Assembly: GCA_039707655.1 (NCBI GenBank)
Contig: CM077666.1
Coordinates: 281,965,166-282,029,165 of the forward strand
Length of the DNA: 64,000 bases
Origin: Elymus sibiricus
Taxonomy: Eukaryota > Streptophyta > Magnoliopsida > Poales > Poaceae
Reading direction: 5' to 3'
In this document: piece after piece, positions 1 through 12,382 of the stretch
Numbering within the stretch: position 1 is the stretch's first letter
How the letters are laid out: every line of letters begins with the position of its first letter
Notes under the pieces: generated by a model
What the model was told of the DNA's origin: nothing
Database searches by the model: none
Seen by the model: only the letters and a program-made list of their open reading frames with translations
Program-made: the position numbers and the translations under genes

Positions 1-1274
1 CCATTCATCTTATTATATTAGCAAGGCATGGCTCCATCTTCACCACATTAATACAAATGTCAAGAACCATGCTGTCCAAGTCAGGCAATTGGATCGTACT
101 TTTTCAATAAGCATCAACTTTTTATTCTTCACGCAATACATGAGCGTGATCCATTAGACATAGCATTTAAGTGGAATAGAGTAAGGTGGTAGATAGCAGA
201 GGGGTAGAAAGTGGAGAAGATAGTCTCACATCAACTAGGCGTACCAACGGGCTATGGAGATGCCCATCGATAGATGTCAATGCAAGGAGTAGGGATTGCC
301 ATGCAAATGATGCACTAGATCTATTAGTGTATGAAAGCTCAAATTAAGCTAAGTGGGGTGTGCATCCAACTTGCTTGCTCATGAAGACCTCGGGCATTTG
401 AGGAAGCCCGTTATAGGAATATACAAGCCAAGTTTGTAATAATGAATAGGTAATTCCCACTAGCATATGAAAATGATGTATCATGAGACTCTCTACATGA
501 GGAGCATGGAGCCACTTTGAGGCACAAGTGTGGTAAAAGATAGCAGCAAAGTCCCTTCTCTCATTTTCTCTCATTTTTTTGAATGGATGGTTGGCTCATT
601 TGGCCTCCCCCATCTTTATTTATTTCGTCTGGAGTCTCATCTCGACTTGTGAGAGAATCATCGTCTCCATCATTCTTTCCTCACTAGGACAATGCTCTAT
701 TAATGATGATCATCACACTTTTATTTACTTACAACTCGATATGGTGAACTGATATGAAGATATGACTCTGTATGAATGCCTCTGGCAGTGTACCAGGATG
801 TGCAATGATCTAGCGTGACATGGATCAAAAATATGATGAACGGTGGCTTTGCGACAAATACTATGTCAGCTCTATATGATCATGCAAAGCAATATGATGA
901 TGAACTAATTAGTCATGTGAAGTGATGATGGAATTTGCATGGCAATATATCTCAGAATGGCTATGGAAATGCCATGATAGGTAGGTACGGTGGCTGTTTT
1001 GAGGAAGATATAATAAGGCTTATGTGCAACAGAGCGTATCATGTCACGGGGTTTGGATGCATGGGCAAAAATTGCACCGATCCTCGAGGTGAGAACGGGC
1101 TATACATGGTACCGAAGAGGCTAGCAAAATATGAGAAGGTGTGATTGCGTATGTCCATGGTTTCACATTAGTCATAAAGAACCCATATACTTATTTCAAA
1201 GTTTTATTAGTTTATCATAAATCAAAGTACTACTCGCATGACCCGAGGGAAGAGGTTGGTAGGAGTTAACCATC
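1..1274 (-). mobile_element. Gypsy element A, 3' internal fragment
   Basis: Non-coding 3' internal part of an old minus-strand Gypsy element. It continues at 10237, 19045, 31870 and 51191 and ends with its 5' LTR at 52181-53709. The placement rests on resemblance to the internal spacers of the related elements at 55687-59700 and, on the other strand, 14269-17409. No convincing ORF is present; a 76-codon minus-strand ORF at 344-574 is in AT-rich spacer and looks accidental. The 3' LTR of A must lie left of base 1. Confidence 0.7.
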
Positions 1275-2757
1275 TGAAAGCACAACATGCTCCCTTGGTG
1301 GTTTTGATAATTCATGACAACATACATTTTCTCTTGGACTAATACTTTTACCTAGTGTAGAGTATCCCCAAGAAGAAGAAGGAATAGCATTGGCCAAGCT
1401 TCAAGCAAGAGGACTCTACATTTTACTTTGTGAGAAATCACTTTGAGTCCATAGGAAAGCCAATACTATTAAAAGGGGGTAAGGTTTTGATTGGTGAACA
1501 AAATGCTCATACGTGCACAAGTGATAGTCACCAAAAACACCCACAAGCTCTTCCACAAAAAGTCTGTCAAAGCCAAATATTCAAAATTGGTGCAACCAAC
1601 ACTTTCCACTCGGTGCCACTGATTCTCAACCTCAGACAGACTCAGCCTAACCCTAGCCACTTCGGTGCAACCGATTCCATTTCGGTGCCACCGAATTTGG
1701 GTTGCCAACTTTCTGCTACGCAAATTCACAATATCGGTACCACCGAGATTGTTGGATTAGCGTCACCGAGAATGGCAATCTGACCGTTGGTCACATTATC
1801 GGTGCAACCGAGTTTCCTATATTGGTCTCACCGAGATTCAAAAGTTGCCACCTTTTGGTCACATCGATACCACCGAGATTTACACATCGGTGTCACCGAG
1901 TTGGTCATTTTGTGTGTAACGGTTGGAATTTTGCGGATGCATATATATACCCCTTCACCACCACCTACTCGAGAGAGAAGCACTTAGAAATATTCCATAC
2001 TTGCCCCATCCAGTTTTCTGAGAGAGAACCACCTACCCTTGTATTGAGGTCAAGATCTTCCACTCCAACCATAGGGATCTTAATTTCTAGCCTCACCAAG
2101 TTGCTTTCCACCAATCCCATCTCTTCCACCAAACCAAATCTATGAGAGAGTGATTGTGTGTTAAGGAGTCTATCATCTTGAAGCACAAGAGCAAGGAGTT
2201 CATCATCATTGCCGAGCCTATTACCTTTTGGAGGGTGGTGCCTCCTAGATTGGTTAGGTGTCACTTGGGAGCCTCCTACTTCGTGTTGTGGAGTGAACCA
2301 AGAAGTTTGTAAGGGCAAGTAGATAGCCTACTTCGTGAAGATCTACCCATAGTGAGGCTCGTCCTTCATGGACGAAAGCCGTTATGGAATAGTCAAGATT
2401 GCTACTTCATGGACCCTTATGGGTGGAGCCCTCCGTGGACTCTCGCGACCGCTACCCTCCGTGGGTTCAAGACTCCATAAACGTGGACGTACGATAGCAC
2501 CACCTATCGGAACCACGGGAAAAATCCTTGCATCTCCAATTGTGTTTGATCTCAATTTCTCAACTCTTTACTTCATGTGCAATGTCTTTACTTTCTGCTG
2601 CCATATTTGTTGACATGCATGTGTAGGGTATATAGACTTGCTAGATTTGCTAAAACTGTTAAAATCTACCAACCAATTAACTTGGGAAAAAGTTAGGTTT
2701 TAAATTCCTGCTAGTAGTCTATTCACCCCCTCTAGACACTCTTCTAGTGATCCCTCA
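1275..2757 (+). repeat. 5' LTR of the Copia element
   Basis: 1483 bp. Compared with the 3' LTR it lacks 47 bp after CTAGTGTA near 1361, where the deleted segment was flanked by GTGTA repeats. It keeps 20 bp near 2565 that the 3' LTR has lost. U3 carries about ten TCGGTNNNACCGA-type palindromes (1585-1910). A TATATATA box lies at 1942-1949. Confidence 0.92.
1942..1949 (+). promoter_or_regulatory. LTR TATA box of the Copia element
   Basis: TATATATA followed by CCCCTTCACCACC. The same box occurs in the 3' LTR (9436-9443) and the related solo LTR (62188-62195), so its position in the LTR is conserved. It is the likely core promoter of the genomic RNA. Confidence 0.6.
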
Positions 2758-2759
2758 AT

Positions 2760-2771
2760 TGGTATCAGAGC
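2760..2771 (+). other. Primer-binding site, initiator tRNA-Met type
   Basis: TGGTATCAGAGC, two bases after the 5' LTR. It matches the usual plant PBS complementary to the 3' end of initiator tRNA-Met. Confidence 0.9.
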
Positions 2772-2811
2772 TTTGGTCTCCATTGCTTCAGTTTAATCAC
2801 CGAGGAGGAAG

Positions 2812-3111
2812 ATGGATGTGTCTAGTATAGGGAGTTTGAGTTGTAGAGTGCCCATTCTTGATGGAGAGTACTATAGTCAATGGAAAACTTTGATGCTTGA
2901 GCTATTTTATGAATTTCAATTGATAAAATTTGTTAAGAGCCCCTATGTACCTCCTATTGATCCCTTGCATCCCACACACGAAGAGGAAATTGATATGCTA
3001 TGCAATCTTAGAACTGTTAATCTCATTGTTAGAGCTTTGCCTAAGAATGTGCTTAATCAAATGAAGAATTTTGCATGTGCTTACACTTTGTGGAATAATT
3101 TGGAGAAATGA
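2812..3111 (+). pseudogene. gag: Gag N-terminal fragment of the Copia element
   Basis: ATG 41 bp after the PBS opens a 99-codon ORF with the start typical of Sirevirus Gag: a short Ser-Gly-Ser leader, then a Y-S-Q-W-K motif near residue 25 that marks the Copia gag N-terminal domain. The frame stops at TGA 3109-3111 and the same frame reopens at once (3112 onward), so this is one gag gene with a nonsense mutation, probably a CGA-to-TGA transition. The continuing Gag is short and has no CCHC zinc knuckle before the protease motif at 3496, so the C-terminal half is deleted. A functional capsid protein is not expected. Confidence 0.85.
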
Positions 3112-3126
3112 TATCCAAATTATTCA

Positions 3127-6100
3127 TTGAGTAATCTTGATGAAATTCTTCATAAAACTATTGCCTTCCACAAAATGACGCCTAGTGATCCTAAGTTTGA
3201 TGATTGTCTATTTGAGCTTAGAGACCTCATGCGTGCTATAGGAGATGTCACAACTATCAACAATATCATTATAGAGGCCCTACGCATTCATAAACTTGAA
3301 CATTGTCATGATCACCATCCTAATGAATCTCTTGTTCTTTATGACGAGGATTTCCCACTTGATGAGGACAATGTGGAACATGGCTACTATGATGAAGATG
3401 AGCTGTTCGACATCGAGTATGAGAAGATCATGAAGAATCTAAGTCTCATGGCAAACTTCAAGGATTACATGTCTGGAGGAAAAGAGTGGATTCTCGATAG
3501 CGGATGTACCGATCATATGACCGGAGATAGAGAAATGTTTGAAGAGATCACACCAAACCATGGACCGCGAAGGTACGTAACGTTTGGAGACAACTCCAAG
3601 GGTAAGGTACTTGGTCTTGGTAAGGTGGCCATATCCCATGATAGCTCTATTCAAAATGTTATGCTTGTTGAATCTCTTGGCTATAATCTTCTTTTCGTAT
3701 CTAGACTTGCTGACTTTGGTTTTAATGTGCTATTCACGAAAGTAGATTGTCAAGTGTTTCGTCAAGATAATCATAACATGGTCTTTACCGGTTTCCGTAG
3801 AGGTGATCTATACATCGTCTATTTCACTAAGAGATCCAAACCTCGTACTTATTTAATTGCTAAATCTTCTAAAGGTTGGCTTTGGCATAGAAGACTAGGA
3901 CATGGTGGCATGCATAACTTAGACAAGCTCATCAAAGATGATCACATACTTGGTGTTAAAGATGTTATCTTTGACAAAGATAGACTTTGTAGTGCTTGTC
4001 AAGCTGGAAAGCAAGTAGGTGGTGCCAATGCTTACAAGAGTCTCGGTGGAAATTCCTATGGTCTAGTTATAGTTGATGATTTTTCCAGATTTACGTGGGT
4101 ATTCTTTCTTGATGATAAGTCACAGGTTCAAAAGATCTTCAAGAACTTCGCTCGCAAAGCGCAAAATCAGTTTGAAGTGAAGATCAAGAAGGCTCGAAGC
4201 GATAATGGATCAGAGTTCAAGAACACCCATGTGGATACCTTTCTTGATGAAGAAGGTGTTTCACATGAGTTCTCGGCTACGTACACACCTCAACAAAATG
4301 GAGTTGTTGAGAGGAAGAACCGGACGCTCATTGAGATGGCAAGGACAATGCTTGATGAATACAAGACGCCAAGACACTTTTGGGTAGAAGCCGTGGAAAC
4401 AGTGTGTCATGCCACTAACCGACTTTACTTGCACAAGCTTCTCGGTAAAATGGCATACGAGCTACTCACCAGTAACAAACCCCAAGTTGGATACATTCGG
4501 GTATTTGGCTCAAAGTGCTACATTCTTGATAAGCAGCGTCGTACTAAATTTGCTCCTAAATCTCATGAAGGATTCCTACTTGGTTATGGATCGAACTCTC
4601 ACACTTACCGTGTCTACAAAAACTTCACTCGAAAAGTTGAAGAGACGGTAGATGTGAAGTTTGATGAATCTAATGGTTTGCAAGTCGAACAATTGCCAAA
4701 TGATGTAGGTGATAAGGACCCTTCGGAAGCTATCCAAGATTTGCCCATCGACAAGATTCGTCCCATGGAGGTGAAGGAAAGTACTTCATCAACTCAAGTG
4801 GAAGCCCCTACTTCACGTCAAGGTGAACCTCAACACGACATGGAGGCATCCACAAGTGGTACACAACAAGATGATGAAGAGGAGGAAGTACATCATGAAG
4901 ATCCACCACAACCTCCTTCACCACCACCTCAAGGGAACGACACCTTCAACAACAACAAAGATGAAGGAGATGATGATGAAGAAGAAGCTCCACCATCTAA
5001 AAGGCCTAAGCTACCCCGAGTTCGAGCACAAGTGACCAAGAACCATCCCCTAAACCAAATTTTTGGTGATATACAAACGGGGAGAATCACTCGCTCTAAA
5101 ACTCGTCTAGCTAACTTTTGTGAGCATTATTCGTACATCTCTAGCATTGAGCCCTTGAAGGTAGAACAAGCTCTTGAAGATGCGGATTGGGTGAACGCTA
5201 TGCATGAAGAGCTTCACAACTTCGAAAGGAATGAAGTGTGGACACTCGTGGAGAAGCCCGAGGATGAGCACAACATCATCGGAACCAAATGGGTGTTTCA
5301 AAACAAGCAAGACAAAGACGGTCAAGTCGTACGCAACAAGGCACGTCTCGTGGCCCAAGGATATACTCAAGTCGAAGGTATGGACTATGGTGAGACCTAT
5401 GCCCCCGTTGCTAGGCTTGAAGCTATTCGCATTCTTCTTTCTTATGCGAATCACCATGATATCACACTTTATCAAATGGATATTAACAGTGCCTTCTTAA
5501 ATGGTGAAATTGAAGAAGAGGTTTATGTTAAGCAACCACCTAGTTTTGTGAATCCTAAGAAACCTAATCATGTTTACAAGCTTCGTAAAGCTCTTTATGG
5601 TCTTAAGCAAGCCCCTCGTGCTTGGTACAAATGCTTAACGAAGTTTCTCATTGAAAAAGGTTTTGAAATTGGTAAAATCGATGCAACCTTGTTCACTAAG
5701 AGAGTTAATGGTGAATTATTTGTGTGCCAAATCTATGTGGATGATATTATCTTTAGTTCCACTAACCCTCAATTTAGTGAAAGATTTGGAAGGTTGATGT
5801 CCGAGAAGTATGAGATGTCTACGATGTGTGAGCTGAAATTATTTCTTGGCTTACAAATCAAGCAATCTAGAGAAGGAACTTTCATCTCTCAAACCAAGTA
5901 TACTAAGGACTTGATCAAGAAGTTCAACTTGCAAGAGTGTAAAGGTATGAAAACTCATATGCCTACTAGTGGACATGTTGATCTTACCAAGGAGGATGAA
6001 CCGGTTGATCAAAAAGTTTATCGATCTATGATTGGTTCATTGCTATATCTATGTGCATCTTGTCCCAATATTATGCTTAGTGTTTGCATGTATGCTAGAT

Positions 6101-6645
6101 ATCAAGCTGCACCTAAAGAATGTCATCTTTTAGCTGTGAAACATATTGTGAGATATTTGATACAAACACAAAACTTTGGCATTTGGTATCCCAAGGGATC
6201 TTCTTTTAATCTTGTTGGCTATTCCGATTCGGACTATGCCAGTGACAAGGTTGTTAGAAAATCCACCTCGAGTACTTGTCAATTTTTGGGTAGATCTCTT
6301 GTGTCTTGGTCCTCCAAGAAACAAAACTCGGTATCTCTATCTACTGCTGAAGCTGAGTATATTGCTACTGGATCTTGTTGTGCGCAATTACTATGGATGA
6401 CACAAATGCTTAAGGATTATGGAATCTATGTTAAAAATGTTCCATTACTTTGTGACAATGAAAGTGCTATTAAATTGGTCATAATCCTGTGCAACATTCT
6501 CGAACTAAGCATATTCAAGTTCGACATCATTTCATTCGTGATCATGTTGCCAAAGGAGATATTGATCTCAAGCATGTTCGCACTAACAAGCAATTGGCCG
6601 ATATCTTTACTAAGCCACTTGATGAGAAAACATTTTGTTACTTGA
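3127..6645 (+). pseudogene. pol: Copia Pol: protease, integrase (deleted), RT, RNase H
   Basis: A 1172-codon ORF. The first ~115 residues are the Gag remnant. The protease active site D-S-G is at residue 124. Integrase has its HHCC zinc domain from about residue 253, then a junction near residue 298 (base 4018) where an in-frame segment with the first catalytic Asp is missing. The other two catalytic residues are present: Asp359 and Glu395, spaced D-35-E. An acidic, Pro-rich linker follows (residues ~520-640). RT has its first Asp at 785 and Y-V-D-D at 870-873. RNase H shows S-D-S-D-Y and A-E-A-E-Y. About residue 1117 (base ~6478) a single missing base shifts the frame, so the last ~28 codons are out-of-frame; the true RNase H end is at 6489-6686. 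In family terms this was one polyprotein; this copy should not integrate by itself. Confidence 0.92.
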
Positions 6646-6686
6646 GGAGTGAGTTGAACATCATGGATGCTTCAAACTTGAGCTAG
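6489..6686 (+). pseudogene. Frameshifted C-terminus of Copia RNase H
   Basis: 65 codons in the frame after the indel. They contain the Q-H-S-R-T-K-H-I and Q-L-A-D-I-F-T-K-P motifs that end Copia RNase H, and stop at TAG 6684-6686. This marks the original end of Pol. Confidence 0.88.
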
Positions 6687-8706
6687 ACTCACTCGGATGC
6701 ATGCAAGGGCATGAGCTTTCTTGATATTTCCATATTACTCTTGATGCTATCTTATGCCATGGAATTCTATGCTCCCTTGTATTGTATCTAACCTTTTGTA
6801 GGTACTTGGAAGATTTTCATTCCACAAGATTGCCATCAACTCCAATCATAAGCAATCTTGTCTTGACCAAGTATCCACAACCCCTCTTGATGATGGAAGG
6901 AAGAAGACAACAAAAACATATGCTTGACATATACTTGATCATAATTGCAAAATCTCAATTGGTATCATGTCAAATGGATATATCTATAGTTCTTCCTTGC
7001 ATGACTAACCTTTGTAGGTGACAAGTGTACTAGAACGAGATGGATTGCTCCCAACTCAAGATGATCTTCATCAACCTCGAGCATCCTCAACAAGTTCACC
7101 TACAAGCTACGTCATCAACATCACTCAAAGGTATGCACTCATATCCTTGAAAAGGCTTTACTCCAAGTCATGAGCTAAAGCAACTCAAGTGATATGAAGA
7201 CATTAAAATGCTTAATCGAAAATGGTAACCCCATTTTGAGCTTAACATAGAGTATGACCTATGATCAAGTATTCTTGCTTGGCTCCTAAGTCAATATACT
7301 CTAATATAGGTGACCTAGTCACCGCCCATCATCTAGTTAAGTATCTTGTGTGGTTTATTCTCTATTTGCATGATTTCTTGGAACCACTCAAATCTCATCT
7401 AGTTGATACCTCTATGTAAATTATTTTGCTTTTATTTGAAAATTTCTTTTGACTCTTTGAAAACAGAAACTTGGTCCCTCATTTTTTTCTTTCTGATTTA
7501 GCCTTGGAGCCCCCGATTCAGATATCTCGGTTCTACCAAAATTGCAGACAAGCTGCACCACAAAATTTTGGTACCACCGATCTATCTGTCTCGCAGTCAC
7601 CGATTTTTTTTTCTTCTCTTATGTGTCTTCGCAGTCGCAAATTTATTTTTCATCTGTGATCTTTCAAGTAATGATTCTGTTACTTCGATGATCCCTTCTT
7701 ATTATAAAAAAATTGTATTACTTCGAGGGAGAATAACAAGCAAAACTTAGAGGGGAGAAATTCTTTATTCAAGGATCCCTAACTCAAAGGAGGAGAAGTC
7801 TTATAAAATCTCAAAGGGATAGAAATTACTTTCAATGATTCCCTCAGTTTTCATTTCAATGAACTCTACTTTCAATGACCCTTGTTCTCCAGGATCCCTT
7901 CATTATCTAGGAACCCTGTACCTACTCCTAAATTTGACCTTTTTGGAAATTCATGCCAAAGGGGGAGAATAACAAAACTTCATGCTAAAGGGAAAGTTAC
8001 ATGCTTATGCAAAGTGGGAGATATGATTAAGGGGGAGAGCAGATATCAAGCTTTTACTTATATAAACAAGGTGAGAATAGCAAAGTAGGGGGAGAAAAAC
8101 ATGTTTTGGAGAATAATATGCTCATTTTAGTTGACTATTCACTTTAGAACTTTTCTTACCCTATCCAATCCCAATATCTACATGCTAAGATTCAGGGGGA
8201 GAGGATGATTTTCTACTTTCACATCTAAGGGGAGAAAATTCTAAATGATCTTGGAGACATATCAATCTTAAAGGAATATTATCTTTTATGTGTTCTCCAT
8301 ATCTTGGTACTTTTGAGTTCTATTGCCTTTTTTATTGGTAGAATACTCTTGTGTTCCCTAACATTGTTTTCTCAAGTGTATCTCTACTACTAGACTGCTC
8401 AAGAACTCAAGGTAAGTATATGCATCATACCCTTGATCAAGATGATCTCTTGCTTCTTGCACATATTGTTTGCAAGAGTGAAGTCTTGAACAAGGATACA
8501 TCTCATTCATATATATTTTGATGCATATAGCCAAGATACACATGACTTCCTGTATCCCTTCTACTGTATGTGTGTTCATGCATTCCAAAGCAACTATCGT
8601 TTAAAGGGATTGCACACACTTAGGGGGAGCTAGTCTAAGTCATGTGTCTCTCAAAGTCTTCATTATATCCATGCATATCTTTATTTTAAGCTTTGACATA
8701 AATTAC
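6687..8706 (+). other. Long 3' non-coding spacer of the Copia element
   Basis: About 2 kb with no supported ORF; short ORFs such as 7471-7659 lack recognisable domains. From about 7720 it repeats purine runs of the form GGGGAGA (near 7752, 7964, 8029, 8088, 8194, 8231 and 8622) that resemble the terminal polypurine tract. Iterated upstream PPT-like motifs are, as I recall, reported for Sireviruses. No env-like gene is visible. Confidence 0.7.
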
Positions 8707-8721
8707 CAAAAAGGGGGGGAT
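8707..8721 (+). other. Polypurine tract of the Copia element
   Basis: An A-run followed by GGGGGGGA directly before the 3' LTR: the expected plus-strand primer site. Confidence 0.85.
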
Positions 8722-10231
8722 TGAAAGCACAACATGCTCCCTTGGTGGTTTTGATAATTCATGACAACATACATTTTCTCTTGGACTAATACTTTTACCT
8801 AGTGTATTTCAGAGATAGTCCATGGAGAGTTGGGTTGGCAAAGTACTTGTGTAGAGTATCCCCAAGAAGAAGAAGGAATAGCATTGGCCAAGCTTCAAGC
8901 AAGAGGAATCTACATTTTACTTTGTGAGAAATCACTTTGAGTCCATAGGAAAGCCAATACTATTAAAAGGGGGTAAGGTTTTGATTGGTGAACAAAATGC
9001 TCATACATGCACAAGTGATAGTCACCAAAAACACCCACAAGCTCTTCCACAAAAAGTCTATCAAAGCCAAATATTCAAAATCGGTGCAACCAACACTTTC
9101 CACTTGGTGCCATCGATTCTCAACCTCAGACAGACTCAGCCTAACCCTAGCCACTTCGGTGCAACCGATTCCATTTTGGTGCCACCGAGTTTGGGTTGCC
9201 AACTTTCTGTTACGCAAATTCACAATATCGGTACCACCGAGATTGTTGGATCGGCGTCACCGAGAATGGCAATCTAACCGTTGGTCACATTATCGGTGCA
9301 ACCGAGTTTCCTATATCGGTCTCACCGAGATTCAAAAGTTGCCACCTTTTGGTCACTTTGGTACCACCGAGATTTACACATTGGTGTTACCGAGTTGGTC
9401 ATTTTGTGTGTAATGGTTGGATTTTTGGGGATGCCTATATATACCCCTTCACCACCACCAACTCGAGAGAGAAGCACTCGGAACTATTCCATACTTGCCC
9501 CATCCAGTTTTCTAAGAGAGAACCACCTACCCTTGTGTGGAGGTCAAGATCTTCCACTCCAACCATATGGATATTGATTTCTAGCCTCCCCAAGTTGCTT
9601 TCCACCAATCCCATCTCTTCCACCAAGCCAAATCTGTGAGAGAGTGATTGTGTGTTGAGGAGTCTATCATCTTGAAGCACAAGAGCAAGGAGTTCATCGT
9701 CATTGCCGAGCCTATTACCTTTTGGAGGGTGGTGCCTCCTAGATTGGTTAGGTGTCACTTGGGATCCTCCTACTTCATGTTTGGAGTGAACCAAGAAGTT
9801 TGTAAGGGCAAGGAGATCGCCTACTTTGTGAAGATCTACCCATAGTGAGGCTAGTCCTTCGTGGATGGAAGCCGTTATGGAATAGTCATGGTTGCTACTT
9901 CGTGGACCCTTATGGGTGGAGCCCTCCATGGACTCTCGCGACCGTTACCCTTCGTGGGTTGAAGACTCCATAAACGTGGGCGTACGATAGCACCACCTAT
10001 TGGAACCACGAGAAAAATCCTTGCGTCTCCAATTGTGTTTGATCTCCATTTCTCAACTCTTTACTTTCCGCTGCCATATTTGTTGACATGCATGTGTAGG
10101 GTATATAGACTTGCTAGATTTGCTAAAACTGTTAAAATCTGCCAACCAATTAACTTGGGAAAAGGTTAGGTTTTAAATTCCTGCTAGTAGTCTATTCACC
10201 CCCCTCTAGACACTCTTCTAGTGATCCCTCA
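8722..10231 (+). repeat. 3' LTR of the Copia element
   Basis: 1510 bp, followed by the TSD CCATC. It lacks 20 bp present in the 5' LTR, between two TCTTTACT repeats. Apart from this and the 47-bp gap in the other LTR, only single-base indels were seen. TATA box at 9436-9443. Confidence 0.92.
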
Positions 10232-10236
10232 CCATC

Positions 10237-10710
10237 GCGCGCTTTCGACCCGAAAGAACACTAGGATTTCAACGAGGAATAGAAATGCTCACACATCATC
10301 ACCATGCCTCTTTAATTTTTAAATGAACAAAAAGGTCAACCTCTCTTAATATCGAGAGTTTAACAACTATGAACTCACACCTATTTCATATTACCACATC
10401 AATATTATTGACCCACAATTTCTCTATATGTGCTACATGATGGTTTTGATTATCACTCATTGAATACCTAATATTTTTGGACTAGTCCTATGACCCATGC
10501 AAATTACCATCACTATTTATTAACTCTCAAACAAATATAAGTGAAGAACGAGAGTAAAATCATTTCTATAAAATCTACACGCCACCGTGCTCAAAAAGAT
10601 ATAAGTGAAGTACTAGAGCAACTGCTAAGCTCAAAAGATATAAGTGAAGCACATCAAGTATTCTAACAAATTATGATGAAGGTGTGTCTCTCTTTAATAG
10701 GTCTGTCCAG
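10237..10710 (-). mobile_element. Gypsy element A, second fragment
   Basis: Non-coding internal sequence of A between the Copia and the plus-strand Gypsy. It contains repeats of AGATATAAGTGAAG (near 10600 and 10638) that recur in the equivalent position of element C (57190-57260), which supports the assignment and the minus orientation. Confidence 0.7.
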
Positions 10711-12324
10711 TGATACGTCTCCAACGTATCTATAATTTATGAAGTATTCATGCCATGTTTACAATAATTCTATATGATTTTGGTATGATTTTATTAGAAC
10801 TAACCCGGACTGACACTGTTTTCAGCAAAACTACCATGGTGTCGTTTTTTGTGCAGAAATAAAAGTTCTTGGAATGGCTGAAAATTTACGGAGAATATTT
10901 TTGGAAAATATAAAAAATACTGGAGCAAAAAGATACTGGAGAGGAGTCCCGAGGCAGCCACAAGCCTAGGGGACGCGCCCCTGGCTTGTGGGCCCCTCGG
11001 GAGTCCCCTTGATGTGAGACCGACGCCAAAAATTGCTATAAATACTAAAACACCCAGAAAGAAACCTAGATCGGGAGTTCTGCTGCCGCAGGCCTTTGTA
11101 GCCACGAAAAACAATCGGGAGCCCGTTCCGGCACCCTGCCAGAGGGGGAAACCATCACCGGAGGCCATCTTCATCATCTCAGCGGTCTCCATGACGAGGA
11201 GGGAGTAGTTCACCCTCGGGGCTGAGGGTATGTACCAGTAGCTATGTGTTTGATCTCTCTCTCTCTCGTGTTCTTGAGATGGCACAATCTTGATGTACTG
11301 CGAGCTTTATTAATAGAGATGAATCATATGGAGTTTTCCCCTATCTATCTTCTTGTGATGAATTGAGTTTTCCCTTTGAAGTTTTCTTATCGGATTGAGT
11401 CTTTAAGGATTTGAGAACACTTGATGTATGTCTTGCGATGGGATATCCGTGGTGACAATGGGATGTTCTATTGATCCACTTGATGTATGTTTTGGTGATC
11501 AACTTGCGGGTTCTGTGACCTTGGGAATCTATGCATAGGGGTTGGCACATGTTTTCGTCTTGACTATCTGGTAGAAACTTTGGGGCACTCTTTGAAGTTC
11601 TTTGTGTTGGATTGAACATTATGAATCTGAAATTGTGTGATGCATATCGTATAATCAAGCACATGGGTACTCGTGGTGACATTGGAGTATCTAGGTGACA
11701 TTAGGGTTTTGGTTGATGTGTATCTTAAGGTGTTATTTTAGTACAAACTCTAGGCCTGTAACACTTATAGGGATAGCTCATATGATTGATCGGAAAAGAT
11801 AACTTTGAGGTGGTTTCGTACCCTACAATAATTTCTTCGTTTGTTCTCTGCTATTTGTGACTTTGGAGTGAACTCTTTGTCGCACCTGAGGGATTTACAT
11901 ATGATTCAACTATGTCAGTATTGTTGCGAGAACTTGCACTAGTGAAAGTATGAACCCTAGGCCTTGTTTCTAAGAATTGCAATACCGTTTGTGCTCACTT
12001 TTATCATTAGTTACCTTACTGTTTTTATATTTTCAGATTACAAAAATCTATATCTACTATCCATACTACACTTGTATCACCATCTCCTCGCCGAACTAGT
12101 GCACCTATACAATTTACCATTGTATTGGGTGTGTTGGGGACACAAGAGACTCTTTGTTATTTGGTTGCAGGGTTGTTTGAGAGAGACCATCTTCATCCTA
12201 CGCCTCCGATGGATTGATAAACCTTAGGTCATCCACTTGAGGGAAATTTGCTACTGTCCTACAAAACTCTGTGCTTGGAGGCCCAACACGAGTCTACAAG
12301 AAGAAGGTTGCGTAGTAGACATCA
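10711..12324 (+). repeat. 5' LTR of the plus-strand Gypsy
   Basis: 1614 bp, ending at ACATCA just before the PBS. A TATAAATA box is at 11037-11044. The reverse complement of this LTR type reappears as the LTRs of element C (54039-55686 and 59701-60893). Confidence 0.9.
11037..11044 (+). promoter_or_regulatory. LTR TATA box of the plus-strand Gypsy
   Basis: TATAAATA; the 3' LTR has the same octamer at 17752-17759, and a CATAAATA version occurs on the minus strand near 55315-55324 in element C. This is the likely core promoter. Confidence 0.55.
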
Positions 12325-12334
12325 AGCTCTTTTC

Positions 12335-12352
12335 TGGCGCCGTTGCCGGGGA
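12335..12352 (+). other. Primer-binding site, tRNA-Asp type
   Basis: TGGCGCCGTTGCCGGGGA, 10 bp after the LTR. It is complementary to the 3' end of plant tRNA-Asp as I recall it. Identical sites occur on the minus strand at 52152-52169 (A) and 59673-59690 (C), tying the three elements together. Confidence 0.85.
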
Positions 12353-12382
12353 GGTGAGTGCTTGAAGGTATATCTTTAGATC

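Larger units (their letters stand above)
1275..10231 (+). mobile_element. Full-length Copia retrotransposon, Sirevirus (SIRE/Maximus-like)
   Basis: Complete 8.96-kb Copia element bounded by TGAAAGCACA...GATCCCTCA LTRs and flanked by a perfect 5-bp TSD, CCATC (1270-1274 and 10232-10236). Domain order is gag, protease, integrase, reverse transcriptase, RNase H, which is the Copia order. The initiator-Met PBS, long 3' non-coding spacer rich in GGGGGAGA runs and palindromic U3 motifs fit the Sirevirus lineage. It inserted into Gypsy A. It cannot be autonomous: gag is truncated by a stop and a deletion, integrase lacks its first catalytic Asp, and RNase H is frameshifted. By eye the LTRs differ at about 60 of 1440 aligned sites, roughly 4%. 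Confidence 0.93.
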
